NCBI GenBank assembly: GCA_964498125.1
Contig: CAZCGE010000028.1
Span: 1 to 15,926 of the forward strand
Reading direction: 5' to 3'
From: CAMDBL01 sp964498125
GTDB lineage: Bacteria; Pseudomonadota; Alphaproteobacteria; Rhizobiales; Hyphomicrobiaceae
Length of the DNA: 15,926 nt
Shown here: positions 1 to 6,056 of the stretch, in pieces
Numbering within the stretch: the first letter of the stretch is position 1
Layout of the letters: each line of letters starts with the position of its first letter
Program-made: the position numbers and the translations under genes
The notes under the pieces: model-generated
Database searches by the model: none
Told to the model about the DNA's origin: nothing
Seen by the model: only the letters and a program-made list of their open reading frames with translations

Positions 1-72
1 GGAACCCAGCGCATGAATTGTCCGAAGGACGCAATATGTTGTGTGCTTCGCACGCTTTTTACGCTGGGTTCC
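1..72. repeat. 72-bp structured repeat, left terminal copy
   Basis: Identical base for base to the last 72 bases of the window. Its ends are an 11-bp perfect inverted repeat (GGAACCCAGCG and CGCTGGGTTCC). Inside are two small hairpins: GTCC-GAA-GGAC, and GTGTGC-TTC-GCACGC with one G-T wobble. Folded, this gives a three-way junction. It is probably the core of a dispersed palindromic element cut by the end of the assembled contig. The short reading frame across it (18-203) has no coding features. Confidence 0.85.
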
Positions 73-123
73 GGATAACGCTCGCCCCGGATCAAGTCCG
101 GGGCTCGCGTTTCCGGAATGACG
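71..123. repeat. Long hairpin arm of the composite palindromic element
   Basis: An almost perfect hairpin: CCGGA, a bulged T, AACGC, TC, then GCCCCGGA, a TCAAG loop, TCCGGGGC, TC, GCGTT and TCCGG. It is followed by AATGACG. The closing CCGGAATGACG is the exact reverse complement of CGTCATTCCGG at 15811-15821, which begins the right-hand part of the same element. Hairpins of this CCGGAATGACG type are common intergenic repeats in alphaproteobacteria. The rest of the stretch up to 213 shows nothing recognisable. Confidence 0.8.
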
Positions 124-213
124 GGAGCTATGTTAGCGCGCATGGGGCTGACGCGCTGCGGCGCTGGGGCTATGCTGCGGCTGAGTACGAGATCGTGCGG
201 TAGGCACCCGACG

Positions 214-549
214 ATGGCCAAGCTACCCAATGCCGACCGCGGCTTGATCGATCGTCGCAAGATCGTCGAATATCTGCTTTGCCACGGGCATCCTCGTGGC
301 GGGCCGAAAGCGGCGTTTTTCGAGCAGTTCGGCTTCTCGGTCTCCGCATGGGAGCAGCTTCGCGACGCACTTTGCGCCCATGCTGCCGCCAATCCCGTCG
401 ATCGCGCATTTCGGACGGATTTTGGTGAGATTTTTGAGATCATCGGTCCGCTGCCGGCACCTGATGGCCGCCTGCCGATGGTTCTGGTAGTGTGGACCAT
501 CAGAAAAGGTGAGAATTTCCCGCGCCTCGTCTCCGCGGTGCCAGCGTGA
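214..549 (+). CDS. DUF6883 domain protein
   Basis: A 111-residue protein that I recognise as DUF6883 from its N-terminal LPNADRGLIDRRKIVEYLL, the HPRGGPKAAFF segment at about residues 26-36, and the C-terminal W(T)IRKGENFPRL at about 94-105. The domain fills the whole protein. The start is set at ATG 214 because the family begins with the LPNADR segment; the frame is open further upstream to 118, but that part runs out of the repeat and looks non-coding. No signal peptide or membrane segment is seen, so it is probably cytoplasmic. The biochemical function is unknown to me. Its stop overlaps a possible GTG start of the next gene by four bases, so the two genes are almost certainly translated together. 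The DUF6883 and DUF4926 combination recurs across bacteria as a compact pair, which suggests a toxin-immunity-like or regulatory partnership, but that is inference. Confidence 0.85.
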   Translation: MAKLPNADRGLIDRRKIVEYLLCHGHPRGGPKAAFFEQFGFSVSAWEQLRDALCAHAAANPVDRAFRTDFGEIFEIIGPLPAPDGRLPMVLVVWTIRKGENFPRLVSAVPA

Positions 550-560
550 GGTTTGCAGAC

Positions 561-785
561 ATGATCAAGGAATTGGACATGGTGGCTCTGACCCGCCCAG
601 TGCCGGAATATGGGCTGGCGCCGGGAGACGTCGGCACGGTGGTCATGGTCTACGACGGCGGCAAGGGCTTCACTGTCGAGTTCATGACCGTCAAAGGCAA
701 GACGATTGCTATCGTCACATTGGATGCCGACGCCATACGGCCCGTCGAGGAGCGCGAGATCGCCAACGCGCGGCAGGTGGCCTGA
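561..785 (+). CDS. DUF4926 domain protein
   Basis: A 74-residue protein matching DUF4926: MIKELDMVALTRPVPEYGL, then GDVGTVVMVYDGG at about residues 22-34, and a C-terminal DADAIRPV segment. The alternating hydrophobic pattern and GDVGTVV turn suggest a small SH3-like beta barrel. ATG 561 is chosen because GAGG lies 9 bases upstream and family members start at MIKELD. An in-frame GTG at 546 overlaps the stop of the DUF6883 gene and would add five residues. The protein has no catalytic motif that I can identify, is small, and follows its partner immediately, so it could be the binding or neutralising member of the pair. That role is inferred, not shown by the sequence. Confidence 0.85.
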   Translation: MIKELDMVALTRPVPEYGLAPGDVGTVVMVYDGGKGFTVEFMTVKGKTIAIVTLDADAIRPVEEREIANARQVA

Positions 786-835
786 TCGATCCCTTGTCCT
801 CGCGTGCTTCGCGGCTGTTCGTCGTGCGGGCCGGT

Positions 836-890
836 TGGGGTCAGATCCGTCATGGTGAAGCCATGCTCCGCATGGACGGGTCCGACCCCA
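836..890. repeat. GGGGTCAGACCCC-family palindrome, degenerate copy
   Basis: The arms TGGGGTCAGATCCGTCATGG (836-855) and CATGGACGGGTCCGACCCCA (871-890) form an imperfect inverted repeat around a 15-base loop. The TGGGGTC...GACCCCA ends match the elements at 14388, 15457, 15631 and 15754. It is the only recognisable structure in the 224-base gap between the DUF4926 gene and the binding-protein gene, and could end upstream transcripts. Confidence 0.75.
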
Positions 891-910
891 TACGTGCGCA
901 TCGCTCGGCT

Positions 911-938
911 TTGCGTGTCCGCGCTGGCCTGCTACTAA
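911..938 (+). promoter_or_regulatory. Possible promoter of the ABC importer operon
   Basis: TTGCGT at 911-916 and TACTAA at 933-938, separated by 16 bases, lie about 70 bases before the binding-protein start. The match to the housekeeping sigma consensus is modest, so this is only a candidate. Confidence 0.3.
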
Positions 939-1009
939 GGCATCCGTGTCAGCAGCGGCATCGGCCGTGTGTGCCGATACCTGAACGTCCCGTCGACAGG
1001 AGGTCTTCC

Positions 1010-2029
1010 ATGAACCGCACCGACCGCCGTTCCGCCTTGAAGCTGATCGCAGGCTCCAGTGCCGCGCTCACCATGCCAGGGATCCTCACGCAAACGACGG
1101 CGCAGGGTCTCGACAAGATCAGCTACAATACCAACTGGCGGGCACAGGCCGAGCACGGCGGTTTCTACTGCGCGGTGGCGACGGGCATCTATAAGGCTGC
1201 CGGCATCGATGCGGACATCCGCATGGGCGGTCCGCAGCTCAACATGTCGCAGATCCTGGTCGGCGGCGTCGTCGACATGGTGATGTCGAACTCATTTCAG
1301 GCCATCAATTTTGCCCAGGAGGGGGTGCCGTTCCTGTGCATCGGCTCGATTTTCCAGAAGGATCCGCAGGTCGTCATCTCGCATCCCGGCGTCGGCCATG
1401 ACACGCTCGACAAGCTCAAGGGCAAGACGATCCTGGTCGGCGGCGCCGGCCGGACCAGCTATTGGCTGTTCCTCAAGGCGAAATTCGGTTTCACCGATGA
1501 CCAGGTGCGTCCGTACACTTTCAATATCCAGCCGTTCGTCGCCGACAAGATGGTCTCCCAGCAGGGATTTCTCTCCTCCGAGCCTTATGCCATCGAGAAA
1601 GAGGCCGGCATCAAGCCGGTGGTCCACCTGATCGCCGACTATGGCTTCGACAGCTACAACACGACGCTCAATACCTCGCGCAAACTGATCACCGGGAAAA
1701 AGGACGTCGTGCAGCGCTTCGTCGACGCCTCGCTCAAGGGCTGGGCGGACTATCTGAAGGGCGGCGACGGCTGGGCCAAGGCCAACGAGCTGATCCTCAA
1801 GGCCAACGCCGAGATGAGCCAGGACAAGATCTCGCATGCCACCAAGGTGATGAATGAGCACGGCATGGTACGCTCCGGCGACGCCTTGAAGCTCGGCATC
1901 GGCGCAATGACGGACGCGCGTTGGAAGAACTTCTACGAGACCATGTCGGAGGCCGGTGCTTTCCCCAAGGGCATCGACTACAAGAAGGCCTACACGCTGG
2001 AGTTCGTCAACAAGGGGATCGGCGCCTGA
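1010..2029 (+). CDS. ABC transporter substrate-binding protein, NMT1/THI5-like, Tat-exported
   Basis: A 339-residue periplasmic solute-binding protein. A twin-arginine signal (DRRSALKL, residues 5-12) is followed by a hydrophobic stretch and a likely cleavage site near residue 33. The mature part has the NMT1/SsuA/TauA-type pattern: NWRAQAEHGGFYCAVATGIYK at about 42-62, then a QILVGGVVDMVMSNS segment in the first lobe. The family binds nitrate, sulfonates, taurine, pyrimidine precursors or riboflavin, and the sequence alone does not fix the ligand. ATG 1010 has an excellent GGAGGT five bases upstream. It is the first gene of an operon with the ATPase 37 bases downstream and then the permease. 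Tat export suggests folding before secretion. The nearby xdhAB genes make a purine or other heterocycle a possible ligand, but only by proximity. Confidence 0.9.
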   Translation: MNRTDRRSALKLIAGSSAALTMPGILTQTTAQGLDKISYNTNWRAQAEHGGFYCAVATGIYKAAGIDADIRMGGPQLNMSQILVGGVVDMVMSNSFQAINFAQEGVPFLCIGSIFQKDPQVVISHPGVGHDTLDKLKGKTILVGGAGRTSYWLFLKAKFGFTDDQVRPYTFNIQPFVADKMVSQQGFLSSEPYAIEKEAGIKPVVHLIADYGFDSYNTTLNTSRKLITGKKDVVQRFVDASLKGWADYLKGGDGWAKANELILKANAEMSQDKISHATKVMNEHGMVRSGDALKLGIGAMTDARWKNFYETMSEAGAFPKGIDYKKAYTLEFVNKGIGA

Positions 2030-2066
2030 CGCTGTCGTACGTCAGACTCCGGTCGGATTCGCGGAT

Positions 2067-2873
2067 ATGCAGCAGGAGACAAAACCGCCATCCGTCGGGA
2101 CGACGCTGATTGCGCTGCGTGACGTGTCAAAGCAGTTCTCGAACGGGACGTTGGCGGTTCGAGGTGTCGATATCGCGTTCAAGGCTGGTGAATTCGCCTC
2201 GTTGCTGGGGCCGTCGGGTTGCGGCAAGTCCACGCTGCTGCGCTTGATCGCTGGGCTTGGTGAGCCAAGTGCGGGCGCGATCGACTGGCCGGGCTCCGCG
2301 GCGCCAGGCGGCGGCAATGCGGGCAGTCACGGCCGGGAGCTTGGCTTCGTCTTCCAGGAGCCGACGCTGATGCCGTGGGCGACGGCGATCGACAACACGA
2401 TGATCCCGCTGAAGCTGCTTGGCGTGCCCAAAGCCGAAGCCGCCGACCGGGCCGCGCAGATGCTGGCCAGCGTCGGTCTCGAGGGCTTCGAGCGCGCCTA
2501 CCCGCGCGAGTTGTCCGGCGGCATGCGCATGCGCGTGTCGATCGCCCGCGCGCTGGTGACCAGTCCGCGCATCCTGCTGATGGACGAGCCGTTCGCCGCC
2601 CTAGACGAGATCACCCGCCACAAGCTCAACGACGACCTGCTCGGGTTGTGGGAAAAGCAGCGCTTCACCGCCATCTTCGTCACACACTCGGTGTTCGAGT
2701 CGGTCTACCTGTCGCAGCGCATCCTCGTCATGGCGGCGCGACCTGGGCGGATCATGGCCGATTTATCGGTCGATGCCCCCTATCCGCGTGACGAGTTGTT
2801 CCGCACCTCCGCCGATTACGCCCAGTTGTGCCGCACCACCTCCGCCACCTTGAAAAAGGCGATTGCCGCATGA
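2067..2873 (+). CDS. ABC transporter ATP-binding protein (SsuB/TauB type)
   Basis: A 268-residue nucleotide-binding subunit that powers import by hydrolysing ATP on the inner face of the membrane. All motifs are present: Walker A GPSGCGKST at residues 48-56, Q-loop FQEP with Q97, signature LSGGM at 149-153, Walker B ILLMDEP at about 169-175, D-loop near 178-180 and H-loop His207 (THS). The GFVFQEPTLMPW and PFAALDEITR wording is typical of the nitrate/sulfonate/taurine (NitT/TauT) importer class, matching the NMT1-type binding protein upstream. The start is ATG 2067; the frame is open back to 1956, inside the preceding gene, but those residues are not family-like. The stop overlaps the permease ATG (ATGA, 2870-2873), showing translational coupling. 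The substrate is unassigned. Confidence 0.93.
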   Translation: MQQETKPPSVGTTLIALRDVSKQFSNGTLAVRGVDIAFKAGEFASLLGPSGCGKSTLLRLIAGLGEPSAGAIDWPGSAAPGGGNAGSHGRELGFVFQEPTLMPWATAIDNTMIPLKLLGVPKAEAADRAAQMLASVGLEGFERAYPRELSGGMRMRVSIARALVTSPRILLMDEPFAALDEITRHKLNDDLLGLWEKQRFTAIFVTHSVFESVYLSQRILVMAARPGRIMADLSVDAPYPRDELFRTSADYAQLCRTTSATLKKAIAA

Positions 2874-3754
2874 ACGCCCCGAATATCCGGCAGGGCACCA
2901 TGAAGGACGGCACGGACGCAGGCGCCATGCCGGTCTTCGCCGTCGAGAAGACGATACTCGGCGTCTCGGCGAGCCGCTGGCCGTCGATCATCGCGCCGAT
3001 CGCCATCGGCGTGCTGGCGTTGCTGGCCTGGGAACTGATCGTCCGGATCCAGGGCATCCCGTTCTACGTGCTGCCGGGCCCTCTCGCCATCGGCCAGACA
3101 CTCATCAACGACTGGGCGACGCTGTCGAAGGCGTTGGGCGTGACGCTGCAGATCGCACTGGCGGCACTGCTTGGCGCCGTATTTTCGGGCGTGTCCCTGT
3201 CGGTGCTGTTCACGCAGTCGCGCTGGTTGGAGATGTCATTGTTTCCCTATGCCGTGGTGCTGCAGGTGACGCCGGTGGTCGCCATCGCCCCGTTGATCAT
3301 CATCTGGACCAACAACAACATCCCGCTGTCGTTGTTCATCTGCGCCTGGATCGTCGCCTTCTTTCCGATCCTGTCGAATACCATTCTCGGCCTCAACTCG
3401 GTCGACCACAACCTGATCAACCTGTTCCAGATGTACGGTGCCACCCGCCGCCAGACCCTGCGCTATCTGCGGTTGCCGGCGGCGCTGCCATATTTCCTGG
3501 GAGGTCTGAAGATCTCGGGCGGGCTCGCCCTGATCGGCGCCGTCGTCGCCGAATTCGTTGCCGGTACGGGGGGCAGCGCTTCCGGCCTCGCCTATACGAT
3601 CCTGGAGGCCGGCTTCCAGCTCAAGATCCCGCGCATGTTCGCGGCACTCCTGCTGATCTCGCTGTGCGGCATCGCCATCTTCCTCATCACCAGCTGGATC
3701 TCGCACGCACTGCTGCGCCGCTGGCACGAGAGCGCGGTGACGCGCGAGAATTGA
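2870..3754 (+). CDS. ABC transporter permease (SsuC/TauC type)
   Basis: A 294-residue integral membrane subunit of the binding-protein-dependent (BPD_transp_1) family. About six hydrophobic segments are visible near residues 38-58, 90-112, 125-146, 152-170, 213-235 and 256-277. The cytoplasmic EAA-type coupling loop is at about 186-206 (FQMYGATRRQTLRYLRLP), where it would dock on the ATPase. The first 37 residues are polar and probably cytoplasmic. ATG 2870 overlaps the ATPase stop by four bases; longer starts in the same frame lie inside the ATPase gene and lose this coupling. It is the last gene of the operon, with an intrinsic terminator 55 bases after its stop. A single permease gene implies a homodimeric channel, as is usual for this class. 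Confidence 0.92.
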   Translation: MNAPNIRQGTMKDGTDAGAMPVFAVEKTILGVSASRWPSIIAPIAIGVLALLAWELIVRIQGIPFYVLPGPLAIGQTLINDWATLSKALGVTLQIALAALLGAVFSGVSLSVLFTQSRWLEMSLFPYAVVLQVTPVVAIAPLIIIWTNNNIPLSLFICAWIVAFFPILSNTILGLNSVDHNLINLFQMYGATRRQTLRYLRLPAALPYFLGGLKISGGLALIGAVVAEFVAGTGGSASGLAYTILEAGFQLKIPRMFAALLLISLCGIAIFLITSWISHALLRRWHESAVTREN

Positions 3755-3808
3755 GGGCAGCGGAGTCGCCTCGAGGAAGGATTGAGATCGAGCCTTGCGG
3801 CCTTTCCT

Positions 3809-3836
3809 ACCCCGCTGCTCCGCGGGGTCGTTTTTT
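3809..3836 (+). terminator. Intrinsic terminator of the ABC operon
   Basis: A seven-base-pair GC stem, ACCCCGC (3809-3815) with GCGGGGT (3822-3828), has a six-base loop and is followed after CG by six T residues (3831-3836). This is a textbook rho-independent terminator and separates the transporter operon from the toxin-antitoxin module. Confidence 0.88.
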
Positions 3837-3842
3837 ACCCAC

Positions 3843-3870
3843 TTGCATTGTACGACAATTGCATTACAAT
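3843..3870 (+). promoter_or_regulatory. Promoter and operator-like repeats of the toxin-antitoxin operon
   Basis: A strongly AT-rich island in GC-rich DNA. TTGCAT (3843-3848) and TACAAT (3865-3870), 16 bases apart, fit a sigma70-type promoter. Overlapping it are two inverted repeats, ATTGT-ACG-ACAAT (3847-3859) and ATTG-CATTA-CAAT (3858-3870), offset by 11 bases or one helical turn. Further on, AATATTGC occurs twice (about 3874-3891). This arrangement suits repression by the antitoxin, as in RelB/DinJ-type autoregulation. Confidence 0.6.
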
Positions 3871-3912
3871 AACAATATTGCTAAATATTGCTATGTGTTC
3901 GGGAGCACCACC

Positions 3913-4194
3913 ATGTTCAAGAATGCCACCATCAACGCCCGCGTCGACAAGCGTCTCAAGGTGAAAGCCGAGAAGGTGCTGAGCCGGGTCGGCATCTCGA
4001 CCAGCGAAGCCATCACCATGCTGCTGCACCAGATCGTGTTGCGGCGCGGTTTGCCCTTCGAGGCACGGATTCCCAACGCGGCGACGCGCGCGGCGATGGC
4101 CGAAGTCGACGCCGGCGAGGGCGAGCGGTTCGACGGCTCCGCCGAGGAACTGTTCGACCACATTCTCGGGCCTCGCAAGAAGCGAACGGCATGA
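3913..4194 (+). CDS. RelB/DinJ family antitoxin
   Basis: A 93-residue ribbon-helix-helix antitoxin. The N-terminal strand and helices MFKNATINARVDKRLKVKAEKVL and GISTSEAITMLLHQIVLRRGLPFE (about 1-50) are characteristic of the RelB/DinJ family: a DNA-binding dimerisation domain followed by a flexible toxin-wrapping tail. The tail ends in a basic PRKKRTA. ATG 3913 has GGGAG seven bases upstream. The stop overlaps the toxin ATG by four bases (ATGA). The protein should neutralise the downstream YafQ-like nuclease and repress the operon through the repeats just upstream. Both roles are known for the family; here they are inferred. The module sits between a terminator and xdhA with its own promoter, as expected of a mobile addiction cassette. 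Confidence 0.92.
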   Translation: MFKNATINARVDKRLKVKAEKVLSRVGISTSEAITMLLHQIVLRRGLPFEARIPNAATRAAMAEVDAGEGERFDGSAEELFDHILGPRKKRTA

Positions 4195-4463
4195 AAATCT
4201 TCCGCTACCGCGGCGCCTACAAGAAGGACCTGAAGCGCATTGTGCGGCGCGGCTACGATCTCGCACTGCTCGCCGCCGTGCTCAATGCCCTGCGCGAAGG
4301 CGAGGCGTTGCCGACAGCACGTCGCGACCACAGGCTCGAGGGCGAGTGGAAGGGCTGGCGCGAGTGTCACCTCGCGCCGGACTGGCTTCTGATCTACCAG
4401 GCCGACGATGACGAGGTGCGCCTGGCGCGTACCGGCACGCATGCCGATCTGTTCGGGCCTTGA
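4191..4463 (+). CDS. YafQ-family mRNA interferase toxin
   Basis: A 90-residue RelE-superfamily toxin of the YafQ type, which cleaves mRNA at the ribosome. The diagnostic block DHRLEGEWKGWRECHLAPDW (residues 46-65) and C-terminal RTGTHADLF are present. Aligned by eye with E. coli YafQ, all key residues are kept three positions earlier: His47, His60, Asp64, Trp65, His84 and Phe88, matching His50, His63, Asp67, Trp68, His87 and Phe91. The enzyme therefore looks active rather than decayed. The length matches E. coli YafQ (92 residues). It overlaps the antitoxin stop by four bases, so antitoxin is made first. No terminator is obvious before the xdhA leader. Confidence 0.93.
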   Translation: MKIFRYRGAYKKDLKRIVRRGYDLALLAAVLNALREGEALPTARRDHRLEGEWKGWRECHLAPDWLLIYQADDDEVRLARTGTHADLFGP

Positions 4464-4509
4464 CCCGATCAGGCGTCATGCGGGCCGACATCCAGTGTCA
4501 GACATCCAG

Positions 4510-4536
4510 TTGACTTTGTTCGGTTTCCGCTAGGAC
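4510..4536 (+). promoter_or_regulatory. Possible xdhAB promoter
   Basis: TTGACT at 4510-4515 and TAGGAC at 4531-4536 are 15 bases apart and lie about 50 bases before xdhA. The -35 box is good, the -10 box poor. A ten-base direct repeat GACATCCAGT (4487-4496 and 4501-4510) abuts the -35 box and could be a regulator site; both points are tentative. Confidence 0.35.
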
Positions 4537-4583
4537 ACTGCCGCCAAGCGACCGCCAGCGCCGAACGGTGACAGGATACAACG

Positions 4584-6056
4584 ATGAAAACGGCAATCAC
4601 CTTCCTGCGCCGGGGCCGGGCCGTCACCGTCGCCGATGCCAGGGTGCGCATGACGCTGCTCGACTGGCTGCGCCTCGAGGAAGGGGCGGTTGGGACGAAA
4701 GAGGGGTGTGCGGAGGGCGATTGCGGCGCCTGCACGGTTGTGCTGGCGCGCGAGGTGGGCGGTCGCGTCGTTCATGCCCCGGTCAATGCCTGCATTCTTC
4801 TGCTCGGCCAAGTCGATGGCCAAGAGGTCATCACCGTCGAGGACCTGGGAGAGGCGAACAACGCGCTGCACCCGGTGCAGGAGTCGATGATCCGCCATCA
4901 CGGTTCGCAATGCGGCTTCTGTACGCCGGGTATCATCATGAGCCTGTTCGCCCAGCACCAGGACGCGATCCGCCCGCTGACTCGCCAGACCGTGTGCGAT
5001 CAGCTCGCGGGTAACCTGTGCCGCTGCACGGGCTACCTGCCGATCATCAGTGCGGCGCTCGAGGCCGCGGACGCGCCGCCTGTCGCATCGCGCGCGGCCG
5101 CCACGGCGCAAGAACTGCGTACGCTCCAGGATGATGCCGATATTTTCGTCGGCGACGAGGGGGCCTTCTTCGCCGCGCCGCGTACCGAAGCAGCGCTGAC
5201 CGATTTGCTGTCGCGCCATCCCGACGCGCGGATCATTGCGGGAACCACTGACGTCGGGCTCGGCATCACCAAGGCGCTGGCGGAGCCGAGGCGCATCATC
5301 TGGCTTGGCCGGGTGCGTGGGTTGGATACGATCGAGCGGGCCGACGGCGCGCTCATCATCGGCGCGGCCGTGACGCTGGCCGATGCCGCCGCGCCTCTGG
5401 CTGGCCTTGCAGCGGACCTTGGCGAAGTCGTGCGCCGGTTCGGCTCGGTGCAGGTGCGCAATTGCGCCACGGTCGGCGGCAACATCGCCAACGGCTCACC
5501 CATCGGTGACCTGGCACCATGCTTCATCGCGCTCGGCGCCAGTCTGGAGCTGGCCGGGCCGGCTGGCCGGCGCGCTGTGGCCCTGGAAGACTTCTTCATC
5601 GCCTACCAGCACCAGGATCGTCGGCCAGGTGAGTATCTGCGCCGAATCATTGTACCGGAGCCGCGACCGGACTTGGCCATCCGGGCCTATAAGATTTCCA
5701 AGCGCCGCGACGAGGACATATCAGCGGTGCTTGCCGCATTTTGCTTCACGCTGGATGGACGGCAGGTGCGGCAAGCGCGCTTGGCATTCGGCGGCATGGC
5801 CGGCGTGCCGGCACGCGCGCGTCAGACGGAAGCCTTGGTCGCTGGCCTCGACCTCGACGATCAATCGAGCTGGGCGCCGGCGCTGCAAGCCCTGCATGAT
5901 GAGTTCTCGCCGCTATCGGATCACCGCGCTGGCGCCGCCTACCGCCGTCTGGTTGCCCGCAATCTCTTGCGGAAAGCCCTGATCGAACTCGCCGGCGCAC
6001 CGCGGGGGACGACCAGGCTCGGTCCTGGATGGGATGCGCCGCATGCCACCCCATGA
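4584..6056 (+). CDS. xdhA: Xanthine dehydrogenase small subunit (2Fe-2S and FAD domains)
   Basis: A 490-residue electron-transfer subunit carrying two [2Fe-2S] clusters and FAD, as in Rhodobacter-type XdhA. The plant-ferredoxin-like domain has EGCAEGDCGAC with Cys42, Cys47 and Cys50, plus Cys70. The second cluster has CGFC (Cys110, Cys113) and CRC (Cys146, Cys148). After a linker, the FAD domain shows IIAGTTDVGLGITK (217-230), NCATVGGNIANGSPIGDLAP (293-312) and KRRDEDIS (373-380), and the C-terminal CO-dehydrogenase-flavoprotein region completes it. ATG 4584 has AGGA seven bases upstream. It passes electrons from the molybdenum centre in XdhB to NAD+ or another acceptor. The gene overlaps xdhB by 23 bases. 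The domain pattern of xanthine dehydrogenase is complete, with nothing missing. Confidence 0.93.
   Translation: MKTAITFLRRGRAVTVADARVRMTLLDWLRLEEGAVGTKEGCAEGDCGACTVVLAREVGGRVVHAPVNACILLLGQVDGQEVITVEDLGEANNALHPVQESMIRHHGSQCGFCTPGIIMSLFAQHQDAIRPLTRQTVCDQLAGNLCRCTGYLPIISAALEAADAPPVASRAAATAQELRTLQDDADIFVGDEGAFFAAPRTEAALTDLLSRHPDARIIAGTTDVGLGITKALAEPRRIIWLGRVRGLDTIERADGALIIGAAVTLADAAAPLAGLAADLGEVVRRFGSVQVRNCATVGGNIANGSPIGDLAPCFIALGASLELAGPAGRRAVALEDFFIAYQHQDRRPGEYLRRIIVPEPRPDLAIRAYKISKRRDEDISAVLAAFCFTLDGRQVRQARLAFGGMAGVPARARQTEALVAGLDLDDQSSWAPALQALHDEFSPLSDHRAGAAYRRLVARNLLRKALIELAGAPRGTTRLGPGWDAPHATP

Noticed and set aside
1..72. Possible tRNA or small RNA gene, because of the cloverleaf-like fold
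   Set aside because: There is no anticodon arm of the right size, no T-loop consensus and no CCA end. The multicopy palindrome explanation is better supported.
118..213. Longer N-terminus for the DUF6883 gene
   Set aside because: The extension comes from sequence next to the repeat, and the family starts at the LPNADR segment right after ATG 214.
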